DNA of 64,000 nucleotides from Neurospora tetrasperma FGSC 2508 (lineage: Eukaryota > Ascomycota > Sordariomycetes > Sordariales > Sordariaceae). The first letter of the stretch is position 1; every line of letters begins with the position of its first letter. Below, in pieces: positions 46,508 to 58,177 of the stretch. The notes below the pieces were generated by a model, which searched no databases, was not told the origin of the DNA, and saw only the letters and a program-made list of their open reading frames with translations. The position numbers were made by a program, and so were the translations under genes. The DNA lies in contig NW_009799099.1 of NCBI RefSeq assembly GCF_000213175.1, forward strand, positions 4,218,473 through 4,282,472, given 5' to 3'.

Positions 46508-48990
46508 ATGGCCGATAACTCCAACAGCACTTCAACCCCTTTGGGAGTTAAGAGCTCGTCGTCGTTGAACACCACCAACAACATCCCCCCCATTCCATCC
46601 TCTCCTCCGCGAAGCTCAGCCAAGGAACGTCGAAACCCGTCCATTACCCCCCGGAAATTCAGGCGCTTCTTTACTCCCCGAGTCATAGCGAATAACCACC
46701 CCAGCGCTTCCCAAAGGGCTCTTCGTGATCTAGCCGGTCCTCTCCTAGAACGATCCCATACTCCATCCAGTCCTCTCAGGCCCATCTCGGAAGAGGAAAT
46801 CCCAGATGTGTTACCGAGCCTTCAGGATGGCCAGAGAAGCTCCAAGCGTCGAAAGATCACTCATGCTTCAACACCCAAGAGGGCTGAGGCATCGCATGTA
46901 TCCCACCTACCCTCTCCTGCAGCCACATCCCCAGCGTTACTTCCGACTCCCGAGTTGAAGCACGATCGTCTCGGCAGTCCCATCCATTCTATTCGGAAGC
47001 TGCCATCCCAATTGGCCCTCGATGGAGATGAGGCTGAGTCGGAAGAAAGTGATGATGATGATGAGCAAGAGTTGCCAACCACACGGCGTCGGCCAAACCG
47101 TGCGCCTATACAGTTGGATCGTCGTGGATTGGGAGCTCAACTGGTGCAGAGAGTGACGGGTGGTATGCCTGGTGCCGGAAACAGGTCTTTATCATGCCCA
47201 GTTTCTGGTATGTGGTGATATATCTTTGCATCTTTCTCGAGCCTAAGCTGACTCGGTAAACAGACTGGCGGTCGGAAACGGCAGACTTTTATAGTCGCCG
47301 AGAAGACGCCCATTTTATGAACAGCCATGAAGGACATCCTCGCAGCATCCCATTCTGCACCACAAGCTGCAATAGTAAGTCAGCATGTATTCGTTAGCCG
47401 ATAACTCCGTTTGCTGACCACCCTAAAGCCAAGAATCTTGTTGCTGTAGGTGACGAAGAAGGGTATGTGCGTCTGCTGGACACCCAGAATGAGTTCTCTC
47501 AGATCAACATGTCGTTCCAGGCGCATGGCAACGCCATCATTGACATGGCCTTCTCCGACGATGACTTGCTTCTTGCCACAGCTTCTGGTGACCAAACAGG
47601 CAAGGTATTGGACTTTGTAACGCAGCAGCCCATTTCGATCCTCGGCCACCACACCGCATCCCTCAAACAAGTCCGTTTTCAGCCGGGCCGCGGCGCCAAT
47701 TCTGTCCTTGCCACAACTAGTAGAGATGGCAGCGTACAGATTTGGGATCTCCGTTGCCGAGGCGGTCCTGTGCAAGACGTTGCTATCCGCTCAGAAGCTG
47801 GCCTTCACGCTCGTCTCCCTCGCACCCCTAACCCTGGTTGCGTTGTTAACAGCATCTATGATGCCCACTCACGCATTCCCCAGAAACAGGCTCGCAATCT
47901 GCTACCCGGCGCCAGTAACGTCGACGTGGCCCGAATAGGCGAGGTACCTGGTCGCCTTGGTGAAGTCTCTGTCACGGCTCTGCAGTTCCTTCCTCCTGGC
48001 AGGGAACACCTCTTCCTCACTGCCTGCGAAGCCGATGCCAGCGTCAAGCTCTGGGACATCCGCGCCGTGCACACCAGCCGCCACCACAAGTACAGCACCC
48101 CCGTCTCCTTCACAGCACCCTTACCCAGCCACGCCAACTGGCGCCCCTTTGGCATTTCCTCCATGGCCCTCGGCGGCGATGGCTCCCGCCTCTACACCCT
48201 CTGCAAAGACAACACCGTCTACGCCTACAGCACCGCCCACCTCGTCCTCGGCCACGCCGTCGAGCTCACCGCCGCCCGTCCCGGCGAAGAACCCCCGCGC
48301 CGCCGGCACCACAACCACGGCACCGCACATGAGGGTCTCGGTCCGCTTTACGGCTTCCGCCACCCGCTCTTCCACGCAACCAGCTTCTACGTGAAATCCG
48401 CCATCCGGCCCGCTAAGAACGGTCACTCGGAGCTCCTGGCCGTCGGCAGCAGCGATGGCGCCGCCGTCCTCTTCCCCACCGACGAGCGCTACATCAAGGA
48501 AGCCTTTGCCTGGCAGCGCCAGCACCCGAACCAAGAAGACGACGAGTCGTACCTTGTCGGCGAACCCACCTCTTGCATCCCCGTCACACCTGCTCGTCCG
48601 CGTCTTACCCGCAGCGCCACCACTTCCCTTCTGCCTTCATCATCACTGATGTCCATGTCTTCTTCGTCAGGAGGAGGAGGACGGCCGGGAACTAGCTCCT
48701 CGGCAAGCTTGTTTGGTATCAAGGGCGGCCATCACCAGTCATCAAACACGCCCATCATTCGCCGCGGCACGCCGCTCGTGCGCGGACACGAGAAGGAGGT
48801 GGGCGCGCTTACGTGGACGCTGGATGGCAGCTTGGTGACGGCCAGCGATGATTATCTCGTGAGATGCTGGCGCGAGGGTCGCGAGGAGGCGGCGGATTTG
48901 AGAACCGGTGGTGAGACGGGCGGGAGGAGGTGGGGGTGTGGATGGGCGGATGTGGGAGATCAGTGGGATGGGGATGTTGATGATTGGTAA
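46508..48990 (+). CDS. cdt2: CDT2/DTL-type WD40 substrate receptor of CRL4 ubiquitin ligase
   Basis: Exons 46508-47207, 47264-47374 and 47429-48990 give 790 residues. The ATG has an ideal GCCATGG context. A disordered basic N-terminus (PRKFRRFFTPRV, SSKRRKITHAS) precedes a seven-bladed WD40 propeller beginning near SIPFCTTSCNTKNLVAVGDE. Blades with the DDB1-binding WDxR box are visible: IWDLRC (W376-R379) and LWDIRA (W479-R482). That pair, in adjacent blades, is the arrangement in Cdt2/DTL, the PCNA-coupled receptor that destroys Cdt1 and ribonucleotide-reductase inhibitors in S phase. A low-complexity Ser/Gly insertion (SSSLMSMSSSSGGGGRPGTS) splits the last blades, and the final blade contains GSLVTASDDYLVRCW. 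Another DCAF cannot be ruled out, but the overall order fits Cdt2 best. It would act in the nucleus. Confidence 0.85.
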
Positions 48991-51696
48991 TTTGTTGATG
49001 ATGATATGGGAGAAATGTGTCAAGACACAAAGGCAAGAGGAGGATTACCACGGCAGCGAAAGAGCCGGTAAGAGTCCTGATATGTGGACCGTGGACCAAG
49101 TTGTGGAAGTCGGTTGTACCCAAGACCCATGATCATGTTGAAGAGATTACAGGCCTGCCTGTCTGTCAAAACCGGGCGGTTGTCTACCGGTTTTGGGCGA
49201 TATCGGCGGGCTCTGAAGAGGAGGGAGGGTTTCTTCAAGATATCCCCGGATTTTTGTTTGCTCTGTTAAACTTTGATGTCGCGAGTCTGTTGTGGCTGGC
49301 TGGCTGGCTGGCTGGCTGGCGTCTAGCGTATGGTTGGAACCTGACTTCTTTCTTTAGCGAAGAGGTGAAGCTACTAAGCTACGTTCTTACGCAGAAACAA
49401 GAATATTTATCATGTTCAAAAATACATACAAATGAAGTATGGTTGAAATCAAATAAACTCCAATTCACAAATGTGTGCACGCTCATCAAGTAGTATGCTC
49501 TCTTTTTGTGGCGGCTTACGGACCTACATCTGATATCTATGTAGCATCTATTGTGCACTATACTTAGGGGCCGCTTCTTTGTATTTCGTGTGACATCCCC
49601 GTTCCGTGCTCAGCTTAGTTTACTACATGCGTGATTTTCCCGGAAGTAAGCATCTCCATATCTGAAGGCACTTGAGGTGCTAACTAACCAAGCACACGGA
49701 GTCAGGTCGAACTTGACCTGCGGAGGATGGAGACGGAGGCTTGGTGGTACGTAGTGGGCAGTCTGGACAAAAACAGGTAGGAGGGTGGTGATAATATTAC
49801 TCAACTGTGGTAAAAAATGTCACTGACTGGAGTGCTGTGGATAGGCAGTGATGGAGGGGTTAGAAGTCATTTTTGAGCATAGTTTTTGCATAGCTTCTTC
49901 AACCTCCAATTCCAGTACCTCTCACGAATAGCTACCTACGCCAGTGATAGTATTCAACCCCATTACTTCTTTTACACAGTAAACCTAGATTATGGGGAGA
50001 TCATAGCTGATAACGCCAGTACTGGAGTATTTGTCAGGTTATTAGCTATAACCTAACAGTAATGTGTTACCATGCTCACTCATTATCATGAAGAGTACAT
50101 AGTGAAGTAAAGGTATGCTAAAAATCCCTTTATTGTTCTCGTCAACAGAACGACTAGCTACTAGGTAGTCAGCTGATAGAGAGGATAGAGAGACTGACTC
50201 TCTTTGCCTCCTCCTCTCTTAGTTTCTATCCTAGTCATCCTGACTTGCCTCGCCCCCATTGCTTCGATTTCCTCCATTGTATCCCCTTCAAACCGCCTCG
50301 CGACGGTTATCTTGGTTAATCCATCCACCTCTCCTCTCTTAAATATTGCGTGTGCATGCCGTGCGTACATGTAGCGACAAACAAAGAAAACAAGGAAAAG
50401 ACCTCGAAAGGAAAGGAAAAAAACGCCCGCACCATTCGATCGATCTCTCTCGGAAGATAAACCAAATTAAAGAAACAAACTCCGCGCGTTCTGCCCCATT
50501 TTGTTGGAAAAAAAAAGCATAACTTGACCGAGACAGTAAAAGCAGACAGCGCAAAATAAAACAAGCAAGTAACCACAAACGGAAAAACAGAGATACAGAT
50601 AATGCAGGCTGGAACAACAAAACACCTAAGCCAAACAGAAAACACAAACTTTGAAAAAGCCAATTTTGGTTGTGGGAGGATAAACCAAGTAGTATGTTTA
50701 GTTCTGGGTTGACTGACTAGTTCGACTTGTAGTAGTAATGCGTAATATGGATGGATGATGATCTCGACGACTGATGAAAAGACGGGAGAGAAAACCAGAC
50801 CATGTACAAGAGGATCGTGGGAATTAAGATAAGATGGTATTATAACCAGGGGGGTTTGTTTTGGTGTTCGCCTTCCTTCTTTTGTTCCTTGAACCCCAAT
50901 ATTCCTTTCAAGTCTTCCTACTCCTTTCCCCCTCTCTATCTCCCTCGCTCTCCTTGCTCGGTTGCCGGTTTAGATCTTCTCTCAATCCACGTCAGGGATT
51001 GACTCTCGTTTGCCGAATAGAATTCCACTTTTCCAGAAGATTCGTTCAGCTTTTGCTCCCGACTTGGCACGGCAGGAAAAATGATTTGATCTTGGTTCGG
51101 TTTGTCGTCGAAACCCAAACAGGGGAGTTCCCTCCCAAGTTTTGTGACTGTCCGTCCACCGTTTGAGAAATAACCCTTGCTTCTTGCTTCGCTAGAAGAA
51201 CCGTCGCCATGGTTGAGAAGCTCCAGTTTTCGTTAGGTCACAATGCTGCTGACCATTGCACCCTTTGATATAAGACTCGGGTCGGAGACAAGGCTAAAGA
51301 TCGGGAGCATGCTGACAGCAACGAGCAGTCTGGCGCAGGAAGCTCTGAAAAAAAAGAATACTGAGGACAAAGGAAAAGAATGAGGGAACGCTGCAAAAAA
51401 GTAGCAGACAATCAAGCAGGGGGGGGTATGTGCGTGTGCGCGTGGTTGTGATGAGTGTAGATACAAAAGCAGAATTGAGTGTGCCAGACTTGAATATAAG
51501 AAAAAGGAGCTCATTTCGTCATTATTCAGGGTAGTGCTCAAGGACTACCAGAAAGCCAATGATAGCAGAGTCACGGCTTGATGGTGGCGGACGACGATAT
51601 AAGGGACCAAAGGTCGTATTGGTGATTGATGGATTTGATAAGTTGTCGGTTGACTGGACAGGCGAGTATGGATGCCCAAGTTCTGGAGCCTAGCAC
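48991..51696. other. Gap between convergent CDT2 and TeaR-like genes
   Basis: 2.7 kb without a convincing gene. Contains a (TGGC)n run near 49293-49320 and a somewhat AT-rich stretch around 49.8-50.1 kb. Short open frames are unsupported. Confidence 0.5.
49293..49320 (+). repeat. (TGGC)n microsatellite
   Basis: Seven nearly perfect TGGC units. Confidence 0.85.
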
Positions 51697-53091
51697 TCAC
51701 ATAACTATACAGCATCCGCATCCTCCCTTCTCCTTCTTCTGAGGCGGATCCTCGGGAGGCTCTGGTACCCTGATCACCTCTGATGGGTGAGGACGCTGTG
51801 GGGGGTTCTTCGGGCTGGGGGACTTGGTCAGAATCGGCTTGTCCGCAATCTTGGGCATTGTCGAGTATGAGTTGGTCCGTCCAACGGGAGCTGGGCTCCG
51901 GGGGCTCTGAAGGCTATGGAGACTCGGAGGAGGTGGACTCTGAGGACATTGAGGCTCGGCGGGTTTTAAGGGCCAGTCTGCCTGCGGCTGTTCCTTTTCG
52001 TTTTCCTTCTCCTGTTCTTCCTCCTTCTCGTTCTCGTTCTCGTTCTCCTTCTCGTTCTCGTTCTCCGCCGGTTCATGTTCAGGCGCAACGATAGGATGCT
52101 CGGGTGGCTCGAGGAAGCCTTCGTCTGTGAGTGGCCTAAACTCCTTGTCGTAGACGTTGCCAACCTTGCCCTCCCGCTCCCACTTCTCCTGTTGTAACCG
52201 CTTGGCCACCGTTGGTAGCAGTTGTTGCTCTGGTGGTAGACGGGGGTCGGGGCGGAATGCCGAAACCATCCAGGGTGGTTCGCCTTCCATCGGCTTGTGC
52301 GTTGTGGGCGAGAGTTCTCGGTCACCAGAACGCGTCGTTGGCCGAGCACCTGTTGAATCCTTGGCGGATGCACCTCGTGTTCGCGGTCGCGCCGTTGTGG
52401 CAGTCGCAGCCTTGCCGGAAACCTTCTTGGCTCCCGCAGCCGGCTTGCTCTTCATGGGGGAGGTGTCGGCCCGCTTAGCTACAGGCCGAGCGTCGGATCC
52501 GTTGGCCGCTTTGGTAAGGGCGTTCCCTGTACTGCCGCTGCGTCCTCGTGGTTTCGGATAGGCTATCTTTTCCTTATCCTCCTCAGGACTGCTATCGCGT
52601 TTCCGCCCGAAGGCAGCCGCCTTCTCATCAGTTGGCGTTGTTGGGTAAGCCTTGGTTCTCGGCACAGGTATCCGGGATGTTACTTTAGCGCCGGGGTTCG
52701 ACGTAGAATCAGCGTGCTCAGCACCATCATCGGCGCGCTTGTCCCAGTCCTGCGTGGCCGACGAGTTCTTTCTAGACCTCGAGCCGACGTGCTCACCGCC
52801 GCCAATGGATCTAGCCTGACCGCTAAGCTTATCCTGGCTTTGATCCCTCTTCAAACGGTTTCCGCTTTTCGACCGTGCCCTGTTGTCTCTCGCTACCGGC
52901 AAGACGAAACCCGCAGCCTGTAGTTCCTCGTTCTCAATCTGGGCGAGCTTGTCGCGGTGAATCCATTTGCTCTCGTCGGTTTCTGGGTCGAACAAACTAT
53001 CGGCGGGACTCCCCCCGTCCCTGGTGCTTCGAGTAAACCTGGCATCGTCGGCGACATCCCCGGTATAGTGGTCGTGTGTGAGCGGGTCCAT
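51697..53091 (-). CDS. teaR: Prenylated CaaX protein, probable TeaR-type cell-end marker receptor
   Basis: 464-residue single exon with ATG in a good context (CACCCATGG). The protein is mostly disordered. It has an N-terminal conserved block (SLFDPETDESKWIHRDKLAQ, then IENEELQAAG), a basic Ser/Thr-rich middle, a second conserved block (EPPWMVSAFRPDPRLPPEQQ, then LLPTVAKRLQQEKWEREGKV), an Asn/Glu/Lys repeat tract, Pro-rich stretches, and a C-terminus CGCCIVM. CIVM is a CaaX box, and the neighbouring cysteines could be palmitoylated, so the protein should sit on the plasma membrane. The family plan (conserved WIHRDKL block, disordered centre, CaaX) matches Aspergillus TeaR, the membrane receptor that places the TeaA polarity complex at hyphal tips. 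This identity rests on remembered motifs, not a search. Confidence 0.65.
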   Translation of the reverse strand: MDPLTHDHYTGDVADDARFTRSTRDGGSPADSLFDPETDESKWIHRDKLAQIENEELQAAGFVLPVARDNRARSKSGNRLKRDQSQDKLSGQARSIGGGEHVGSRSRKNSSATQDWDKRADDGAEHADSTSNPGAKVTSRIPVPRTKAYPTTPTDEKAAAFGRKRDSSPEEDKEKIAYPKPRGRSGSTGNALTKAANGSDARPVAKRADTSPMKSKPAAGAKKVSGKAATATTARPRTRGASAKDSTGARPTTRSGDRELSPTTHKPMEGEPPWMVSAFRPDPRLPPEQQLLPTVAKRLQQEKWEREGKVGNVYDKEFRPLTDEGFLEPPEHPIVAPEHEPAENENEKENENENEKEEEQEKENEKEQPQADWPLKPAEPQCPQSPPPPSLHSLQSPRSPAPVGRTNSYSTMPKIADKPILTKSPSPKNPPQRPHPSEVIRVPEPPEDPPQKKEKGGCGCCIVM

Positions 53092-55980
53092 GGGTGGTGT
53101 GTTGTGAGTGGCAAGCAGAGTCGAATTCCTCTTTTGAGAAGCTAGGACAGGGCGGCCAAAGGGGTAGCCGTTCTCATTGTTGATGGAAGATCTCTTGGGA
53201 TTGACAGGCTTCTAGAAGAGGAAGGAGGAAAAAGAGAATGTCAGTGGAAGAAAATGGAGGATGAAATGCGATGGAAACGGCGATGGCGATGGCAATCGGC
53301 AATGGCGCGTGAGTGGATGCCTCCTTGGAGCCAACCTAAGCAGGCACCAGGGCAGGGCAGGGTGGGCACGAGGATAGGTAGAAGGAAGGAAAGAACGGAT
53401 AGATGGGCGAGATGCACGCAGGCAGCCTCGATGCTCAGGAGCACGACGAAGGCCTCAGGCACATGGTGTTTCCGGGGCAGGGAGTTAATAAGGAATAAGA
53501 ATTTGTAAAACGAGATGCGGGGAACAGGGGATATTGCGTGTAATCTCCCGAATTACCAGGACATCATGATGGACTCATGGACTCACCTCCGAATGGACGG
53601 GCACCGACGCGCTGTCCCACGTGAACTTGTTGCCGTGGGATGTGGCTGGCGGCGTCGTCAAGGCAGTTGCAGTCCGGGAAACGGTAGCCATCATGCGAAT
53701 ATATCATCTGCCGCGCCTACAGACGCCGCGGCCGCTCTCCCGGTTGGAGTCAAGGCGGGCGAAGGCTATGTATGTAGGTAGGTTTATTGTATTGCAGAAT
53801 TTGACGTCGGGAAGACGACCAAGTGGATCGAAGTTTGTAAGTGAAGAATAATGTACGAACGGAGACAGAACTTGCTGGCTGGCGTGGGAGGATGGAGAGA
53901 CGGGGTCAGGAGGACTTGCGGGAGGCTGGTGTTCAAAAGGCGACGAGGGTCGGTGGCAGCAACGGGGGCAGCGACGGGGGCAGCAACCGACGGGGGCGGA
54001 GGGGAGTCTCAATTCGGAATCGGCATCGACGATAAAACGGGGCAAGCGATGTTTGACGAGCAGCAAAAAAAAAACAACTGCACTCCAATCCCTGGACCGG
54101 GTTGATCGGGTGGCGCCAACCGCAATTCCAGCTACAATTGCCAGTTCCTACTGGGTAATGGGTTATACTTCCGACGGCGATGTTCGATTAGTGCGCGTCT
54201 TCGTTGGCCTTTTGTCGCAGGTTGGTGATCTCGTTGACTTGTCGCTCGACGGCGGTCAGTGGGTGGATTGTACGGATTGGATAGTGTGCTTGGGTGGATG
54301 GCACCATGGGATCGTGGATCTTTTTGCCTCCTTTTGAATGGCCCGGTCCTGGAGCCTCTCGTGCACCTTGGGGTGCTTGGCTTGCCTGGCAACAAGTCGG
54401 GATGGCTCCAGCAGCAGCAAGCGGTGCAAAGGCGGTGCAAGGGGTTGACAAGTGAGCGTCCAGCTCAATGTGAGACCATGTATCAAGGGTCCTTTTTCGG
54501 GGTGAATGAGGTCTGCAACTGAAGAGAATTATGGGTCTATGCAGGCACCGCAGCTTTCAGCTCGACGGACCTATGCGGTGTTGGATGTTTTGGCGGTTTC
54601 GTTTTCAACCACCAGGGAAAACGTGGTTACCCGTCCGTTTGGTCCATACAGTTCATTTGTTTCCTCTCGCCGTTCCTGTCGGTGCGGAGTGGATGTCATC
54701 GGTGGATGCCGTGAGAAGTGGAATTCATGCAATTTTTCTGACCTAAAAGTGGAAAGTACGGGGTAATATAGTGGTAAGAAAGAAAAAAATGGGGCTACAG
54801 CTCGACAAGTGCTTGTTCGAGAGAACCGTCGAGACTTTGATCCTATCGCCACTCTTGAGTCTTGACGGCCATCACTGGCTGCTACAGTCGCGTAGGATAG
54901 CTCGTGTGTACACTATGTACATGTGCTGGAAACTGGGAATATAAGTCTGCGTCAAATGTTTAATTGGAATGCCTGCCCGCCTGCCTGTCGGGATCCACGA
55001 TGAGAAGCGAGTCGAAGAACAAACGCTGATCCCGAGCGGACAATTCACCCAGCCCTGCTTGCCTTTCGGGCAAGATGAGATGCATGTCCACAGATCATCT
55101 TTCGTTAGCTACTGCGCCCATCTCCTGTCTTCCATATTATGTTCGTCCAGATTCTTCCCGTGTCGCTCCAATTTATTTCAAGGTCTGCCCCCTTGAGGCA
55201 CAATCTGAAAGCGTGACGAGCTTTCACTAGTTCGCGCCAGAACAAAAGCCTGAGACCAGGGTGAAGCTTCCATTGCGCCCGTGATAATTACAAGTTGCCA
55301 TCCAGTGGTGAGCTAAAACCCGCAGAACCACCAAGGTTGCCAACTGTTGGAAACTTCCAGCCAGGCGGATGCTACCCCGTTGAAATTAGTGCTATGCGAT
55401 GGCCATCTGATTGGCAGACGAGTGTCATTGCTACGCCATCATCCTCTATTTGGTGGATAAATGCATTGCAAAGTATGGAATTGAGCCAGCTCCCTCTCAA
55501 GGCTGGCTGCGAGCTGTTAGTGCACTATCAGGGCGACCGCTATGCGCGAACAACCCGAAATACTTACCTGTGACCGAGTACCGGAAAGAGCCCCGGGCCG
55601 GTGCGATTGCGGGCCCCTCCGTTGCAGTATATGTAGAGATACGTACTGTACCGTCCGCCGCGTCTTGCATGGAATGGTTAGACGTACTTACCGCTCGGCC
55701 GTTACGGCACGGGTCGAAGATCGAATCGGCGGAGCTACCCGCTCGGTCATGGCTGATGCAATGATCAAAGTGACGTTGGCTACCGGGCATGACTTCTTTG
55801 TTTACCACTACCATGACTCCCTGCCGCCCAGCGCATTGAACTGAACTGACGGGTAGATACTCCTGTCCAGCATCATGACCAGAACGGCCAACTGTCGCAG
55901 TCACCTACTCCCTGCAGGGTCCTCGAGCCAAAGCACGCCGAAACAGCAACCTCTGCAAGGAACTTGAAACTGTGAGTGCC
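53092..55980. other. Left part of the 5.1-kb TeaR-like / MKT1 intergenic region
   Basis: Promoter side of the minus-strand TeaR-like gene. Open frames on both strands (for example 53704-54451) are low in complexity and mutually overlapping; none is supported. No RNA genes were recognised. Confidence 0.5.
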
Positions 55981-56298
55981 TACCGTAAAGACTCGTGCCA
56001 TTGGGTTTTAGGTTCCCAGGAAATCAGACATAATTTTCAAGCATCCTGCAACATTCATGCCCACCGGAAATTCTATGCAAGACGGTGATTTTGAATGTCC
56101 CCACCCTCCCGCGCCCATGAAAAGATAGGTGCAAAAAGGCATGACATTTAAGAATCGAATTTACAGTGCTCCGGGCTCTTACGCTGTCTCCCCCACTCTT
56201 TTTACCGGGCACAAAAAGCACATATTCGTACAGTATGCTTATAGATTATGTCTGATTTCCAGGGAACCTAAAACCCAATGGCACGAGTCTTTACGGTA
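55981..56298. mobile_element. 314-bp MITE with 52-bp near-perfect TIRs and TA target duplication
   Basis: The ends at 55983 and 56296 are inverted copies beginning CCGTAAAGACTCGTGCCATT. The first 52 bp match at 51 positions, and weaker pairing continues for about 20 bp more. TA flanks each end (55981-55982 and 56297-56298), which fits Tc1/mariner-type insertion. Alternatively the TA belongs to the TIR and the duplication is the flanking GTGCC/TTGCC. No coding capacity is present. It lies in the intergenic region upstream of MKT1 and has ends unrelated to the MITE at 14334. Confidence 0.8.
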
Positions 56299-58177
56299 TT
56301 GCCAGGACTCGTTACTGTACCTCCCGCTCTACGTTAAAGCAAGCACAGGAAAGCTGATGTGAGGTGTGCTCAGTCACAACGCCTAGGCTATCTTGCGTTG
56401 AGCGGCCGAGCTGTAGCGTATCATGATGGCAAGCAAGGTTTGCTAACACTTCTCCAACTCGGTCGAACAAATCCCTGTTGCGGCATTAACACCCAAGCGG
56501 TCCAAGAGTTCTGGGATTCGGGTGATCCCGTCTGCCTGTGCTGCTTTTTGACATGAAGGTTCCTGGGACCAAGTTCGAAGTCCTCCAGCCTCAATCTGAG
56601 GTGACGGCTTCGCATTATCGGCCATGATCTGTAAAGAACAAAAGATTGGCGCAAGATGAATGTCTTGACTACTTTTCGTTATTTACCTTATGTGTCCCTC
56701 AACCAACTTTGGCGAGGGGAGGGACGTTCTTGGTTCAAGTGACTCAAAGTTTTGGGATTGGTGAGAGGTCGGGCAACTGCCCCTGTGGCAGCGATCGAAG
56801 AACCCGGACGCCAAGTTCCATCCGCTCCTTCACTGCAATTGACGTAGATTGCATATTATGGGTAGTCGTAGGTACCTACAAAGGTATTTATCCGTCTACT
56901 TTGTTCAGTTGCTAGATCTCTCACCTGGATCCTGCCTAGTGTGGGACGAACCGACCGAACCCAGAGGCACGGTCATCTACACAGTACAAGGGAAGGTCCA
57001 CGGCGTCGAGACCGTTCTTTCCATCGTCCGCTATAACCCCAACCCTGGCTGATAAGCTGCCAAGTACCCATGATCTGACCCTCCACGCACTCGGGGGCTA
57101 CCTATGGCATACCGGCATACCTCTAGAGGTACCTCCTCTCCTCAGTCCCTCCCCCCCAAATCACCGTTGACAGTATCCGTCCCTTTTGGGTGATCTGCCA
57201 GTACATTTCCACTTGTTTTCTGCCCCAAGTTCTCCCCTCCATGATTCCCCAATTCTAGCCCATCTTGGCCCTCAACTTCTCACTGCGCTTCCTTGCAAGC
57301 TCCGACTGCGAGCTGCCCGAGGACAAGCTCCACCAAACCCTGTCCCGTGCCGCCTATACTGCATAGTACATCCCTAGCCTCCAGCTCACAGCTACCTACC
57401 TGCGTGTCACTGCACCTCACTTCAATTGTTTGAATCTTACCAATTGTGGGATCCCTCATTGGCGTCCAGAAGGAACATTTCCAAGATGCCAGGTGAGTCC
57501 TGCAATTCTTCCATCATCAGATTTCAATGTTCCATTCAATGCTTTGTCCTTTTCCCTTCTACCTCGAAGTCGAAGGGGGGGGCGGGCAATGCGGCCAGTA
57601 AAAGGAATGGAATGGTAGATTTCGGTCACGAAACCTACCTCTAAGCAACGAACGGAACCATGCTCGACCACCATGACACATGCGACGGGTACCTACCTCT
57701 ACCACCTGCCGCTGCCTACAAGCAGAGGTACCCCTGGGACTGCCTGCGACACCAGGTAGAAGTGCCGACTCTGCTTGTCCCTATGCTACAGGGTCGATGC
57801 TTCCTCGCCTGTAAATAGATGCTGGGGTCCACCTCCCCGCTGCCACGAACAGCTTAGCCAATTGCGGGCCCGAATCCAAAGTGGAAGCAACGCCAGACAT
57901 TTGTCCCTCGAGGTTCCTCGCACCCGATACTTTGACTTCGTGCTGCCACTTCACTATTTTGCTGGCAATCCTTCAGGACGGAACTTGAGCTACATTTCAC
58001 CTCACTTATCCGCTTTCCACCGAACCATTTCTCGCCCTTCCACCTCGAGGCCGCACGAACCAGGACCGCCTGACCCAGCTAGACACCGCTCGCCGCCCTT
58101 GCCATCACCTTCTACCCACCTACAGCCCACCACTCGCTCGCGCTGCCGCTTGCTTCATCTCTTCCCATACTAACAAC
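56299..58177. other. Right part of the TeaR-like / MKT1 intergenic region, MKT1 promoter and leader
   Basis: No supported gene. Several AGGTACCT/TACCTACCT words occur (near 56868, 57118, 57690 and 57725). The final 300 bp are C-rich and look like an MKT1 leader. Confidence 0.5.
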
